Assembly: GCF_900116365.1 (NCBI RefSeq)
Contig: NZ_FPAG01000007.1
Span: forward strand, 186,001 to 250,000
Direction of reading: 5' to 3'
Length of the DNA stretch: 64,000 nucleotides
From: Zhouia amylolytica
Lineage (GTDB): Bacteria > Bacteroidota > Bacteroidia > Flavobacteriales > Flavobacteriaceae
Part shown: in pieces, positions 8,655 to 17,279 of the stretch
Layout: every line of letters starts with the position of its first letter
How positions within the stretch are numbered: the first letter of the stretch is position 1
The notes under the pieces: generated by a model
Told to the model about the DNA's origin: nothing
Databases searched by the model: none
Seen by the model: the letters and a program-made list of their open reading frames with translations, nothing else
Translations under genes and position numbers: made by a program

Positions 8655-8673
8655 AATAGTGTTTTTTACTTTA

Positions 8674-9966
8674 TTAAGATTGTTCTTGCAACTGCTGAGC
8701 AACGGCCTGTACTTCATCCAATACACGAAGAAGGTTTTCACCCCAAAGCATAGCAATTTCCTTCTCGGTATAGCCACGTTTAACGAGTTCAAGAGTTACA
8801 TTGAAAGTCTCTGAGGCATCATTCCATCCGTAAATTCCACCGCCACCATCAAAATCTGAACTAATTCCCACGTGTTTTATCCCTATTTTATTGACGAGGT
8901 AATCGATATGATCAACAAAATCCGAAACATCCACAGGATCTCCAGAAGCCTTTAAAGCTTCGACCTTATCACTAGCTGCCTTTCGCATGGCCCTATACTT
9001 ATCAACATATGCATTACGCATAGAATCCGGCATTTGTCTTACGCTATCCCATCCAACTGTTGTAAAGTTCATTTCTTTAGCCACGTCATCATAGATAGCT
9101 TTTGCTTGCTCCTGGAAAGCTTCATGCTTTTCCGTATTCACATAAGAGCTAAAGGCCACTGTCTGGACAACACCGCCATTTTCTTTCAACCACATTAATT
9201 GTTCATCATCCAGGTTTCGGCTATGGTTGCATAAGGCACGTGAAGATGAATGAGATGCTATAATGGGAGCCTTGGTAAGTTCAATCATTTGTTTCATAGA
9301 TTCCTTTGACGGGTGAGATACATCGATCATCATTCCGTATTTATTCATTTCGGAAACGACTTCTCTTCCTAATTCACTGAGACCATTGTGCAACCATTCA
9401 TCATTTTCCTCCCCCGTATTAGAATCACATAGTTGGCTATGTCCTTGATGAGAGAGCGACATATAGCGACCTCCCAGGTCATAAAACTTTTTTACATTGC
9501 TAATATCCATTCCAACAGGGTATCCGTTCTCTATGCCTATCATTGCCACCTTTTTTCCGGCATCATGGATACGTCGTACATCGTCAGAATTATAAGCTAA
9601 TTCTATTTTATCAGGAGCAATTATCTCTGTAAGACGGTGAATCGCTTCGAATTTTGAAATGGCATTGTTATATGCTTTTTCATATCCCGAAGGGTTTAAT
9701 GAATCCTGCCCTGTGTACACTATGAACCAAGCTACATCCAGGCCTCCTTCATTCATTTTAGGGAGGGTGATTTGAGTATCCAGATCTTGTGTGTAATTGA
9801 GGGAATCAGTAAAATTTTTAACATTGATATCACAATGGGTATCTATTGTGATTACTTTTTGGTGTATTTCTTTCGCTTTTACTACGATTTCTTCTTCGGT
9901 TAAAGGCTTTTCTTTACATCCTAAAACCAGGAAGAATACTAATACCGGTAAGTATAAGTTTTTCAT
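8674..9966 (-). CDS. Membrane dipeptidase (peptidase M19), lipoprotein
   Basis: 430 residues. The lipobox is LVLGC (Cys17). The M19 barrel shows the zinc-binding motif TIDTHCDIN near residue 43, IGIENGYP, the conserved GGRYMSLSHQGHSQLCDS, MIDVSHPS, PIIASHSSSRALCNHSRNL and the late GISSDFDGGG. These are the characteristic zinc ligands and substrate loops of renal-dipeptidase-like enzymes, which cleave dipeptides including D-amino-acid forms. A lipid anchor places it in the periplasm or on the outer membrane, where turnover of peptidoglycan or dietary dipeptides is plausible. Normal length; single gene with its own terminator. Confidence 0.93.
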   Translation of the reverse strand: MKNLYLPVLVFFLVLGCKEKPLTEEEIVVKAKEIHQKVITIDTHCDINVKNFTDSLNYTQDLDTQITLPKMNEGGLDVAWFIVYTGQDSLNPSGYEKAYNNAISKFEAIHRLTEIIAPDKIELAYNSDDVRRIHDAGKKVAMIGIENGYPVGMDISNVKKFYDLGGRYMSLSHQGHSQLCDSNTGEENDEWLHNGLSELGREVVSEMNKYGMMIDVSHPSKESMKQMIELTKAPIIASHSSSRALCNHSRNLDDEQLMWLKENGGVVQTVAFSSYVNTEKHEAFQEQAKAIYDDVAKEMNFTTVGWDSVRQMPDSMRNAYVDKYRAMRKAASDKVEALKASGDPVDVSDFVDHIDYLVNKIGIKHVGISSDFDGGGGIYGWNDASETFNVTLELVKRGYTEKEIAMLWGENLLRVLDEVQAVAQQLQEQS

Positions 9967-10069
9967 TTATAATTTATTAATATGGTTAGAAGTTTGGATG
10001 AAAATACATTATTATTTGTAAAGAAAGAAATTTGATTCGTTTGTTGTAATTCAATTAAGTGCATTTTTA

Positions 10070-10077
10070 TAAATTTG
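10070..10077 (+). promoter_or_regulatory. Promoter of fatty acid hydroxylase-type gene
   Basis: TAAATTTG is a perfect TAnnTTTG -7 box. A TTG at 10044-10046 lies 23 bases upstream, at the long end of the expected spacing for the -33 element. The predicted start leaves a leader of about 25 bases before the ATG at 10110. Confidence 0.6.
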
Positions 10078-10109
10078 TGTAGGCTTTAACCATCAATCTT
10101 GTGCATACT

Positions 10110-10778
10110 ATGAGTGCTAAAAAAAATAGAAGACCTAAACATAAGGGAAGTGGTACCATATTTAAAAATCCAATTCTCGAACAATTAACCAAAACACATA
10201 TAGCAATTCCGCTAACCCTGTATACAATTATATCAAGTTGCCTGATATATTATGGGATTATTGAAAAAGGATTCACAACCCCGGTAATGATCTTATTATT
10301 CTTTGCCGGCATGTTTGTATTTACACTGGTGGAATATTTAATGCATAGATACCTGTATCATCCGCAAACGGAGAAGATGGAGGAGTTTAGTCATAAAGTT
10401 CATGGGGTACACCACGATTACCCTAAAGACAAGAAGCGTCTGGCTATGCCACCTATACTGGCGTTAATACTGGCAAGTTTCTTTTTTACTATCTATCGTG
10501 CCATGATGGGGGATTATGTATTTGGATTTTTAGCGGGCTTTTTAATGGGATACACAGGATATCTTGCCATTCACTATAGCGTACATATTTTTAAAGTACC
10601 AGATAACTTCCTAAAAATACTATGGCATCATCATGCCATTCATCATTACAGGCAACCAGACAGAGCATTTGGTGTATCATCGCCTTTATGGGATTATATA
10701 TTCGGAACGATGCCCGAGTTATTAGAAGATAAAAAGAAACAACAAGCGAAAGCTGGAGAATTTATAGACCCGTCCTAA
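10110..10778 (+). CDS. Sterol desaturase/fatty acid hydroxylase family protein
   Basis: 222 residues from the ATG; an in-frame GTG three codons earlier is possible but less likely. Four hydrophobic segments bracket the histidine clusters of the di-iron hydroxylase family: YLMHRYLYH near 85, HKVHGVHHDYP near 102, HYSVHIF and WHHHAIHHYRQPDRAFGVSSPLWDYIFGT near 180-205. Membrane di-iron enzymes of this kind hydroxylate fatty acyl chains, sterols or carotenoids; the short FA2H-like form suggests fatty acid 2-hydroxylation of sphingolipid or lipid chains, an inference. The stop codon lies within the terminator loop. Confidence 0.88.
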   Translation: MSAKKNRRPKHKGSGTIFKNPILEQLTKTHIAIPLTLYTIISSCLIYYGIIEKGFTTPVMILLFFAGMFVFTLVEYLMHRYLYHPQTEKMEEFSHKVHGVHHDYPKDKKRLAMPPILALILASFFFTIYRAMMGDYVFGFLAGFLMGYTGYLAIHYSVHIFKVPDNFLKILWHHHAIHHYRQPDRAFGVSSPLWDYIFGTMPELLEDKKKQQAKAGEFIDPS

Positions 10779-10794
10779 AAGACGGGTTTTTTTT
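10768..10794 (+). terminator. Terminator overlapping the hydroxylase stop codon
   Basis: Stem ACCCGTC (10768-10774) / GACGGGT (10781-10787) with a 6-base loop containing the TAA stop, followed by eight T residues. It may also serve the convergent APC permease gene. Confidence 0.9.
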
Positions 10795-10796
10795 GA

Positions 10797-12551
10797 TCAA
10801 ATAATAAGTCTAACTCCACCCAGTTCTTCAATCCTGTAGGGAAAATGATCGCCTGGGGATGCTATAAACATAAAATTGATAGGTAAATTCCACTGTTTAG
10901 ATAGTTTTTTAATGAGTTTAGGACCAAATTCACCTTCCATTTGAATAAACTCCAGCTTAACATCCGGATATTCTCTGTCCAACACCTCTATATCGCTTAA
11001 TAACGTTTCAGAGATTTTCTCATTTTCTTTTAACACTGCTACAATTTTAAGTCGCCTCGTATGCTCATTTCTTTTAATATAAAGCATTACTTTATTCAGG
11101 GTAGCTACATCATCATCTTTTGTGAAATAAACGAATTCCTGTTCATTAATTTTATTTATAATCCGCAATATACCGGCGTGCAACCTCCTGACGGACCTTT
11201 CTAATGGCCTGAAAAAATAAAGGATTATATTTAAAATTAGTTTGAGAATAAAAACCCGGTTTAGCATAATGACCACAATCAGCATGGTTGGAATGAAATA
11301 TTCAATAAAGACATTCAGATAAGCTGGATTCATGATGGCATTTCCTATTAAAGCCAGGATAACCATCCCTATGGCTAAAAGAAGAGCGATCCAGTTAGAG
11401 CGTTCGGGTCTGGGAAGATTTTTTCTCCTGATTTTCAATAGAATATTACCGATTCCAAACAGTACCATTACCGAGAGAAAAGCAATAGTATAAACGCCTG
11501 CCAATGCTTCCAGACGACCTTTTGTTATAAGCATCACAGATGTACATAACAAGAAAAAGGAAAAGGCAATTAAATAGGTACTCCCTTTTTTATTTCGCTT
11601 TAGTAAAAAGGAGGGTAATATACGATCTAAGGTCATTCGCTCAGTGAGTCCACTAACTCCAACAAAGGAAGTAAGCACTGCACCACTCAATACCAATGCA
11701 GCATCAATTGAAATAAGAAATGAAAGCCAGCTTCCTCCAGCTTTTAACCCTAAATGAGACAGGAGTGCTTCCTGGTGTAATTTTACTTCAGGAATAGGAA
11801 GAATGGCGAGGGCCAGAAATGCCATTAGCGGATTAAAAACACTAACGATAACCCACATATTTCTCAGTGTTTTTCTAAAAACACCTCGTTGTTGTTCTTC
11901 TACAAAATTAGCAGAACTTTCAAAACCCGAAATTCCTAACATAGCGGCACTGAAACCAAAAAATAAGGCATTCGTAACACTACCCTGAACCGGAAGAGAC
12001 AAGTTTTTATTAAATATCCCTAAACCGTTGTTCACGATAAACCATCCACAGAATAATGAAAGAATAATCAGGGATGAAAGATGAAACACAAAGATAACGA
12101 CAGCCACTCTCGACGATTCGCCAATCCCCATTATGGTTACACTCATAAATAAGAATAAAAGTATAATGGTGGTAATCATAACGGGCCAGTTATCCAATAA
12201 TCCATGGGCATATTGCATGGCCTCACTGGCCGAAATTACTGCGGTGGCCATATAAGAAAGTATGGTAAGGGTGGCGGCAAGGGAAGCAACCGATTTACTG
12301 GTTGTATTCAACAGGGCATTATAAGCTCCACCATTAAGTGGGATGGCCCCCACAACCTCTCCGTAAATTTTGCGGAACAGGTATAATACTAATGCGACAA
12401 TTAATAACGATATCCAGGCATATTGGCCCGCATATAAAATGGTAAGCGAGGACACATATAAACATGAAGAACTAATATCGTTACCACAAATGGCTGTTGC
12501 AGGTAACTCTTTGAGTTGTTTTACAATGGGTTTAATGGTGGTCTTAGGCAT
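10797..12551 (-). CDS. APC-family amino acid/polyamine permease with C-terminal cytosolic domain
   Basis: 584 residues. About twelve membrane segments fill residues 20-430, with the APC opening AICGNDISSSCLYVSS, the first-helix glycine region and GISGFESSANFVEEQQRG in the sixth-helix area. After about residue 450 a soluble domain of roughly 130 residues follows (EFVYFTKDDDVATLNKVMLYIKRNE, then KLEFIQMEGEFGPKLIKKLSKQW, INFMFIASPGDHFPYRIEELGGVRLII). Its alternating strands and helices resemble a Usp-like or regulatory Rossmann domain, which is an inference. It probably imports amino acids across the inner membrane; substrate unknown. Confidence 0.85.
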   Translation of the reverse strand: MPKTTIKPIVKQLKELPATAICGNDISSSCLYVSSLTILYAGQYAWISLLIVALVLYLFRKIYGEVVGAIPLNGGAYNALLNTTSKSVASLAATLTILSYMATAVISASEAMQYAHGLLDNWPVMITTIILLFLFMSVTIMGIGESSRVAVVIFVFHLSSLIILSLFCGWFIVNNGLGIFNKNLSLPVQGSVTNALFFGFSAAMLGISGFESSANFVEEQQRGVFRKTLRNMWVIVSVFNPLMAFLALAILPIPEVKLHQEALLSHLGLKAGGSWLSFLISIDAALVLSGAVLTSFVGVSGLTERMTLDRILPSFLLKRNKKGSTYLIAFSFFLLCTSVMLITKGRLEALAGVYTIAFLSVMVLFGIGNILLKIRRKNLPRPERSNWIALLLAIGMVILALIGNAIMNPAYLNVFIEYFIPTMLIVVIMLNRVFILKLILNIILYFFRPLERSVRRLHAGILRIINKINEQEFVYFTKDDDVATLNKVMLYIKRNEHTRRLKIVAVLKENEKISETLLSDIEVLDREYPDVKLEFIQMEGEFGPKLIKKLSKQWNLPINFMFIASPGDHFPYRIEELGGVRLII

Positions 12552-12808
12552 GCCGTTTTAAATGAATGAAACAAACAGAAATCAAAAACAGGATAAATCC
12601 GTATCTAAGAACCTAATAATCGCAGGTCATACTAAAATAGGAAATTTTCCATGAATAATTGATTATTCCTCGGTATAATACCTAGAAATTCATAAAGTTA
12701 ACTTCGATGTTGTCTTACAACGAAGAATTATACAGCATAGTGATATCAGTAGCTTCAATTGTATATTATTGGTTATTTTAACACGAATAATCATCTGTAA
12801 TTAAGTTT

Positions 12809-14569
12809 ATGTATCAAGCATTTGCGGTTAGAATTAGTAAAGTGGTGTTGTTACTATTGTTATCCATTGGATATAGTCAAGAAGCTATAGACAGTGAAGA
12901 AGCTTTATTACGACATCAGGAGCTAACCGCCACTATGAATGCACAATTTCCTGTAGACGATATCAAGACCTTCCGAAGAGAATCTTTTACTGAAGATGAA
13001 TTACAGGCGTATCTGATGAAGCATTTTGAGCGAATGGAGTTACTTCCATTTATTACCGACCATATTACGTATAAACTCGATAGCTATTTTCATTCGGGTA
13101 ACTGGTTTTACCAGATAGGGTTACCGGAAGAGAGTATAAAGTCCAATAAGGAAGCATTGAAATATTATCACCAGGTTTCTGATGAGCTTTCCGAAGGTAC
13201 TAAAGAGGAATTTTATGTAAAAGTATGTTTTGCGTATTCCGCCTTAGCCGAAAATTATGCCAGACTTTCTCTAAATGATAGTGCTGCGGTTTATCATCTT
13301 AAGAATATTGATTTTGCACAAACAAGAAACACTCCTTATTATCCTTCTGCATTAAACAATTTGGGTCTTTTTCATTATTGGAGCAAAAATGAAACCGACA
13401 CGGCATTGGTCTATTTTAAAAAGGCTTTCGATATTACGAAGGCGGAGTTTCCAAATCATTATCTCATTGGAAGCATCAGGGATAATATAGCAGATATTTA
13501 TATGGATCAGGGTAAAACGGAGGAGGCCGGACACTTATATGGCCTGAATTTCGATTTTTACCAGCATATCATTAATAAGGATTTAAAATCTTTAGACATG
13601 CCTCGTATTATAAGTGCGGGAGCTCAGCATATGAATGCTACTTTAATACAAGATAAGCTAGAGGATGCACAGCAGACGTACTTCAGGTTGAATGGTCTTA
13701 TAAATGACCCTAAGAATAAAGCCTGGGAATACCAGAAGTCAATGCCTGAATTCTTAGAAGCTAAATCGATTTTGTTGTACAAAAAAGGAGCCTTTAAAGA
13801 GGCTTATGAAAATGAACAATACTTAAATCAGCTGTCGGATAGCCTTTATCAAGTTTCAAAAGATGTAGATAAAAGATGGCTAACCGCTACGAATGATATT
13901 GTTTTAGATAAAATAAGATTAAACTATAAAATGGAGCAATCCATTAAAGAGAATAAAATTAAAAACCAGCGATTAAAATTATACATTTCAGCTTCGCTGT
14001 CTTTATTGGTAATAACCTTACTTACCTCTTTATTCTTTAGCAGGCGACAACATCTAATTAACGCCAGGAATAAACGCCTTCTCGCTGAAGAACGGTTGAA
14101 ATATGCTGCCGTACAAAACCAGCAATTAGAAAATGAAGTAGCTGCCAAGAAGAGAGACCTTTCTGATTTTGCTATTAATCTTTCTCAAAATCAAAAATGG
14201 GCAGAGTTATTGGCTAATAAAATTGAAACGTTAAAAGCCACTAAAGGCAGGCAGCGAAAAAGTTTAATGGATGAATTGGAGCAGGAAATTAAAAATAAAG
14301 TGAGTTTTGACTCTGAGAACAAAGAGTTTTATGAGCGCCTGGATAAATTAAGTGATGCCTTTTACCGAAAATTAAAATCGAAGTTTCCCGAATTAAGCAA
14401 AACAGATAAAAGATTGTGTTCATTGATTCGTCTGAAAATCAACAGTAATGAAATTGCACGTCTACAAAATATTACCATAGCGTCTTTAAACACCAGCAGA
14501 TACCGACTACGCAAAAAGCTTAACCTCGCTAAAGAGGTCGATCTCGATGACTTCATTCAAAGTTTATAG
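12809..14569 (+). CDS. TPR regulator with membrane helix, coiled coil and C-terminal HTH
   Basis: 586 residues. A signal-like N-terminus (VVLLLLLSIGYSQ) is followed by TPR-type helical repeats at about 60-370, one membrane helix (LYISASLSLLVITLLTSLFF, about 390-410), a charged coiled coil at about 415-500 and a C-terminal helix-turn-helix (LSKTDKRLCSLIRLKINSNEIARLQNITIASLNTSRYRLRKKLNL). This is the flavobacterial architecture in which a periplasmic TPR sensor is linked to a LuxR/GerE-like DNA-binding domain. It is a candidate regulator of the next gene, whose leader is highly structured. Ligand and targets are unknown. Confidence 0.82.
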   Translation: MYQAFAVRISKVVLLLLLSIGYSQEAIDSEEALLRHQELTATMNAQFPVDDIKTFRRESFTEDELQAYLMKHFERMELLPFITDHITYKLDSYFHSGNWFYQIGLPEESIKSNKEALKYYHQVSDELSEGTKEEFYVKVCFAYSALAENYARLSLNDSAAVYHLKNIDFAQTRNTPYYPSALNNLGLFHYWSKNETDTALVYFKKAFDITKAEFPNHYLIGSIRDNIADIYMDQGKTEEAGHLYGLNFDFYQHIINKDLKSLDMPRIISAGAQHMNATLIQDKLEDAQQTYFRLNGLINDPKNKAWEYQKSMPEFLEAKSILLYKKGAFKEAYENEQYLNQLSDSLYQVSKDVDKRWLTATNDIVLDKIRLNYKMEQSIKENKIKNQRLKLYISASLSLLVITLLTSLFFSRRQHLINARNKRLLAEERLKYAAVQNQQLENEVAAKKRDLSDFAINLSQNQKWAELLANKIETLKATKGRQRKSLMDELEQEIKNKVSFDSENKEFYERLDKLSDAFYRKLKSKFPELSKTDKRLCSLIRLKINSNEIARLQNITIASLNTSRYRLRKKLNLAKEVDLDDFIQSL

Positions 14570-14669
14570 TCTTTCCTATCTATTGATATTCAAGCAATAA
14601 AGAACATCTATTCACTCCTTGTCTATAATTAGTCTATAGTGATTTTTAGTGTTAGGCGCTGATTTTCTG

Positions 14670-14779
14670 TACTTTAGAACTAAAGATTTAGCAAGGAACT
14701 ATGCTCAACTTATTTCTATTAATAGCATTGAAATAAGTGCACAACATATCACCAATGTTGGAGCACACTAAATAGTTCC
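14670..14779 (+). ncRNA. Structured 5' leader with predicted three-way junction
   Basis: Downstream of a -7-like TACTTTAG (14670-14677), GGAACTAT (14695-14702) pairs perfectly with ATAGTTCC (14772-14779). Inside are two hairpins: ACTTATTTC (14708-14716) with GAAATAAGT (14730-14738), and GTGC-a-CAACAT (14737-14747) with ATGTTG-ga-GCAC (14755-14766). All three helices close without conflict except for two shared bases. It resembles a cis-regulatory RNA ahead of the PepSY-like gene; it matches no riboswitch class that I recognise. Confidence 0.5.
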
Positions 14780-14854
14780 GGTAAAAACTTCCCCCAAGCC
14801 AAGTCGGTTAACAAACATTAATCACCAAAACTTTAACTCAAAAAATCAATCACA

Positions 14855-15370
14855 ATGAAAACATTTATTTTTGGTTTGGTATTTTTAGGATTTACCAATC
14901 TAACAGCTGCTCAAGAGGTAATTGCCTCGGTTAATTATGATAAAAGTTCATTTAAAAGCGAACTAACGACTCCCGTAAAAAACAGTGAATACTTATCAAA
15001 TTTTGATACAAAGAATGTAAGCGAGGTTATTTCAGACTTTCAAAAGTATGTGGCAAATTACGACTTAGCAAATGCTAAGGTATATACTTCAGAAGATCCT
15101 TCTATTTATCACATCTCTTTTTCTGAAGGCAATAATAGAGTAGAGGCCACCTATAATCAGGAAGGTGCATTGATCAGTTGTATTGAAAAATATGAAAATG
15201 TGCGCTTGCCATTAACGATAAGTAGTAAGATCGCCAGGCAATATCCGGATTGGGAATTCAATAAGGTAAATTGTACCATTAAATACGTTAAAAATTCGGA
15301 TGCTATTATTGCCTATGAGGTAGCTATTAAAAAGGATTCAAAAAGAAAGACCGTTAAATATACCCTATAA
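14855..15370 (+). CDS. Exported PepSY-like protein
   Basis: 171 residues with a cleavable signal peptide (FIFGLVFLGFTNLTAAQ). The mature part has two weak alpha/beta repeats: SEVISDFQKYVANYDLANAKVYTSEDPSIYHISFSEGNNRVEATYNQEGALI, then LPLTISSKIARQYPDWEFNKVNCTIKYVKNSDAIIAYEVAIKK. This is the strand-helix-strand pattern of PepSY-like (putative beta-lactamase-inhibitor-like) proteins in Bacteroidota. It probably acts in the periplasm; the role is unknown. The leader contains a predicted three-way junction and shares short motifs with the leader of the Ca-binding-repeat lipoprotein gene on the other strand. Confidence 0.65.
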   Translation: MKTFIFGLVFLGFTNLTAAQEVIASVNYDKSSFKSELTTPVKNSEYLSNFDTKNVSEVISDFQKYVANYDLANAKVYTSEDPSIYHISFSEGNNRVEATYNQEGALISCIEKYENVRLPLTISSKIARQYPDWEFNKVNCTIKYVKNSDAIIAYEVAIKKDSKRKTVKYTL

Positions 15371-15399
15371 AAAACTCACTCCTTTTTTAAGGAGTGAGT
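15369..15399. terminator. Bidirectional terminator hairpin
   Basis: Perfect 11-bp stem ACTCACTCCTT (15374-15384) / AAGGAGTGAGT (15389-15399) with a TTTT loop between convergent genes. The A run before it gives a T tract only on the minus strand, so it acts best for the lipoprotein gene. Confidence 0.85.
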
Positions 15400-15426
15400 A
15401 TCAAGCCCTTTATTTAGTTAATGGGG

Positions 15427-16314
15427 CTATTTTATTATAACGGGTCCGCCACCGGAACAACTTCGATCATATCCATCGCAATCCTGATCTATATTATCTC
15501 CACATATTTCCGGAGCTCCGGGATATACAGTCGGATCGGTATCATCACAATCTTCACTGGCATTAAAACCATCTCCATCCGCATCTAAATCCGGACATCC
15601 ATTAAGTTGGGGAACACCAGCTACCAATGGACAGGCATCTAGTGAATCCTGTATCCCATCACCATCTGTATCAGGACATCCATTAAACAATATGAGGCCA
15701 GGAACTTCAGGACAATCATCTACATTATCATTAACACCATCACTGTCGCTATCAATAACATCCGGTGTTTCGGGGTTACAATCATCATCTATTCCATTAA
15801 ATAATATTTCCGGGTTGCCCGGAAATCTGAACGGATCGCTATCATCACAATCCAAATCAGAAGTAACTCCATCATTATCAGCGTCAACAAGTTCGGGAGC
15901 ATCCGGTGTATTTGGATTACAATCATCATCGATACCATTATTAACAATTTCGTTGTTTAAAGGGCTTACATCGGCATTCAAATCATCACAATCGCCCATT
16001 ACTCCAAATTCACAGGCATTATCAGGTACCGCACCGTCATTGTCCTGGTCATCTAATCGAACATCTCCATGAGAGGCATGGTCATCCCATGAATTATTGT
16101 TTACTTCTATAATTCCCCATGAATTATCCTCCGAATCATAATGACAAATCTGAATTTTCTTGTCTTTACTCTTTTTAAAAGTTACATTTTCAGGATCTAA
16201 CATTAATTCATCCTCGTGGTCTGATGTACATCCGCCCGTTATGCAAACAACCATTGTGATTGCTAATGCTTTGATTGCACGTCTGGGTGTTAAAAATAAA
16301 ATACTGCTTTTCAT
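15427..16314 (-). CDS. Lipoprotein with MopE metal-binding and thrombospondin type 3-like repeats
   Basis: 295 residues. The signal ends at the lipobox ITGGC (Cys29). The mature protein is built of Asp-rich calcium-binding units: NGIDDDCNP twice, [52 protein letters not shown], and a classic MopE motif at the end ([29 protein letters not shown] in pieces, then DNIDQDCDG). Cysteines are paired regularly and probably form disulfides. A surface-exposed calcium- or copper-binding protein is likely. It ends in a glycine-rich tail without a recognisable type 9 secretion domain. Confidence 0.85.
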   Translation of the reverse strand: MKSSILFLTPRRAIKALAITMVVCITGGCTSDHEDELMLDPENVTFKKSKDKKIQICHYDSEDNSWGIIEVNNNSWDDHASHGDVRLDDQDNDGAVPDNACEFGVMGDCDDLNADVSPLNNEIVNNGIDDDCNPNTPDAPELVDADNDGVTSDLDCDDSDPFRFPGNPEILFNGIDDDCNPETPDVIDSDSDGVNDNVDDCPEVPGLILFNGCPDTDGDGIQDSLDACPLVAGVPQLNGCPDLDADGDGFNASEDCDDTDPTVYPGAPEICGDNIDQDCDGYDRSCSGGGPVIIK

Positions 16315-16550
16315 AAAATAAAAGTTTTGGTTGTTTAATATTTACTTCGCTTGGTGTGGAAGAAACTTCCGGTATACGGGGGAGGTAATCAGTACTCTAA
16401 ATTAAATGAATATCTGCACGGAGGCTCATTTTGGTAATAGACAAATAATCAACAACCACTAAAAAAGGAGATTCCGCAACAACTTTTAAAAGGAGTAAGT
16501 GGAATTTATAAAACCAGGATATTAATCTTTTCAGAATCAGGAATTAAAAA

Positions 16551-16606
16551 TTAAGCAAATCTTAAGGATCGTGAATTGATTATTTTTTCGATTTGTAGTT
16601 CTTTTG
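16551..16606 (+). promoter_or_regulatory. Response-regulator operator and promoter, regulator gene
   Basis: TTAAG at 16551-16555 and again at 16562-16566 form a direct repeat with 11-bp period, as used by OmpR/PhoB-type dimers. A -7-like TTCTTTTG (one mismatch to TAnnTTTG) starts exactly 48 bases after the first half-site. The 16-base core is repeated before the RND gene with one difference. Confidence 0.6.
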
Positions 16607-16607
16607 T

Positions 16608-17279
16608 ATGATGCGTATTTTAATAGTTGAAGATGAACCCGGGATAGCCAATTTCCTCAAGCAGGGCCTTGAAGAGGAGCTCTATACGGTAGACGTAGCC
16701 GAAGAAGGGGATACAGGGCTGGAACTGGCGCTTACGGGCGAATATGATTTACTTTTACTCGACTGGATGTTACCGGGAATGAGTGGAATCGAGATTTGTC
16801 GCCGTTTTCGTAAAAAATCTAAAGACACCCCAATCATCTTTTTAACAGCTAAAGATACGGTTAGTGAAACCGTGTTTGGGTTGCAGGCAGGAGCAAATGA
16901 CTACATCAAAAAGCCTTTTCATTTTGAAGAACTTTTAGAGCGTGTAAAGGTTCAGCTCCGTAATTCCGTAGGTGAAAATTCCATATATGAAATTGGTCCG
17001 ATTACGTTGAATAAAGACACGCATCGGGTTTTCCGGGAAGATCAGGAGATCATTCTAACCCAAAAAGAATTTGCTTTGTTGGCCTATTTGCTTCGAAACA
17101 AGGGGAAAGTATGCACACGTACCAAAATCATTGAAAACGTTTGGGATATCCACTTTCAATACAATACGGGCGTCATCGATGTTTATATTAATGCCCTTAG
17201 GAAAAAGCTTAACCTGACCGACAAAGAAAATTATATACAAACCGTACGAGGGGTGGGTTATATAGCCCTGGAGAAATGA
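16608..17279 (+). CDS. OmpR-family response regulator of the metal-efflux locus
   Basis: 223 residues. The receiver domain (1-118) has the acidic pocket VEDEPG, phospho-acceptor Asp52 in LLLLDWMLPG, the Thr of FLTAKD and Lys of KKPFHFEELL. The winged-helix DNA-binding domain (about 125-220) ends in TQKEFALLAYLLRNKGKVCTRTKIIENVW and GVIDVYINALRKKLN, then VRGVGYI. It overlaps the kinase gene by four bases (ATGA), a standard two-component operon. The two adjacent ATG codons at 16608 and 16611 are both possible starts. The adjacent RND pump and matching operators point to heavy-metal control. Confidence 0.93.
   Translation: MMRILIVEDEPGIANFLKQGLEEELYTVDVAEEGDTGLELALTGEYDLLLLDWMLPGMSGIEICRRFRKKSKDTPIIFLTAKDTVSETVFGLQAGANDYIKKPFHFEELLERVKVQLRNSVGENSIYEIGPITLNKDTHRVFREDQEIILTQKEFALLAYLLRNKGKVCTRTKIIENVWDIHFQYNTGVIDVYINALRKKLNLTDKENYIQTVRGVGYIALEK

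Noticed and set aside
8550-8814. Short open frames over the dipeptidase 3' end
   Set aside because: They overlap the dipeptidase coding region and its terminator in other frames; shadows.
15692-16072. 126-codon antisense frame within the Ca-repeat lipoprotein gene
   Set aside because: Ser/Pro-rich shadow of the Asp-rich repeats.
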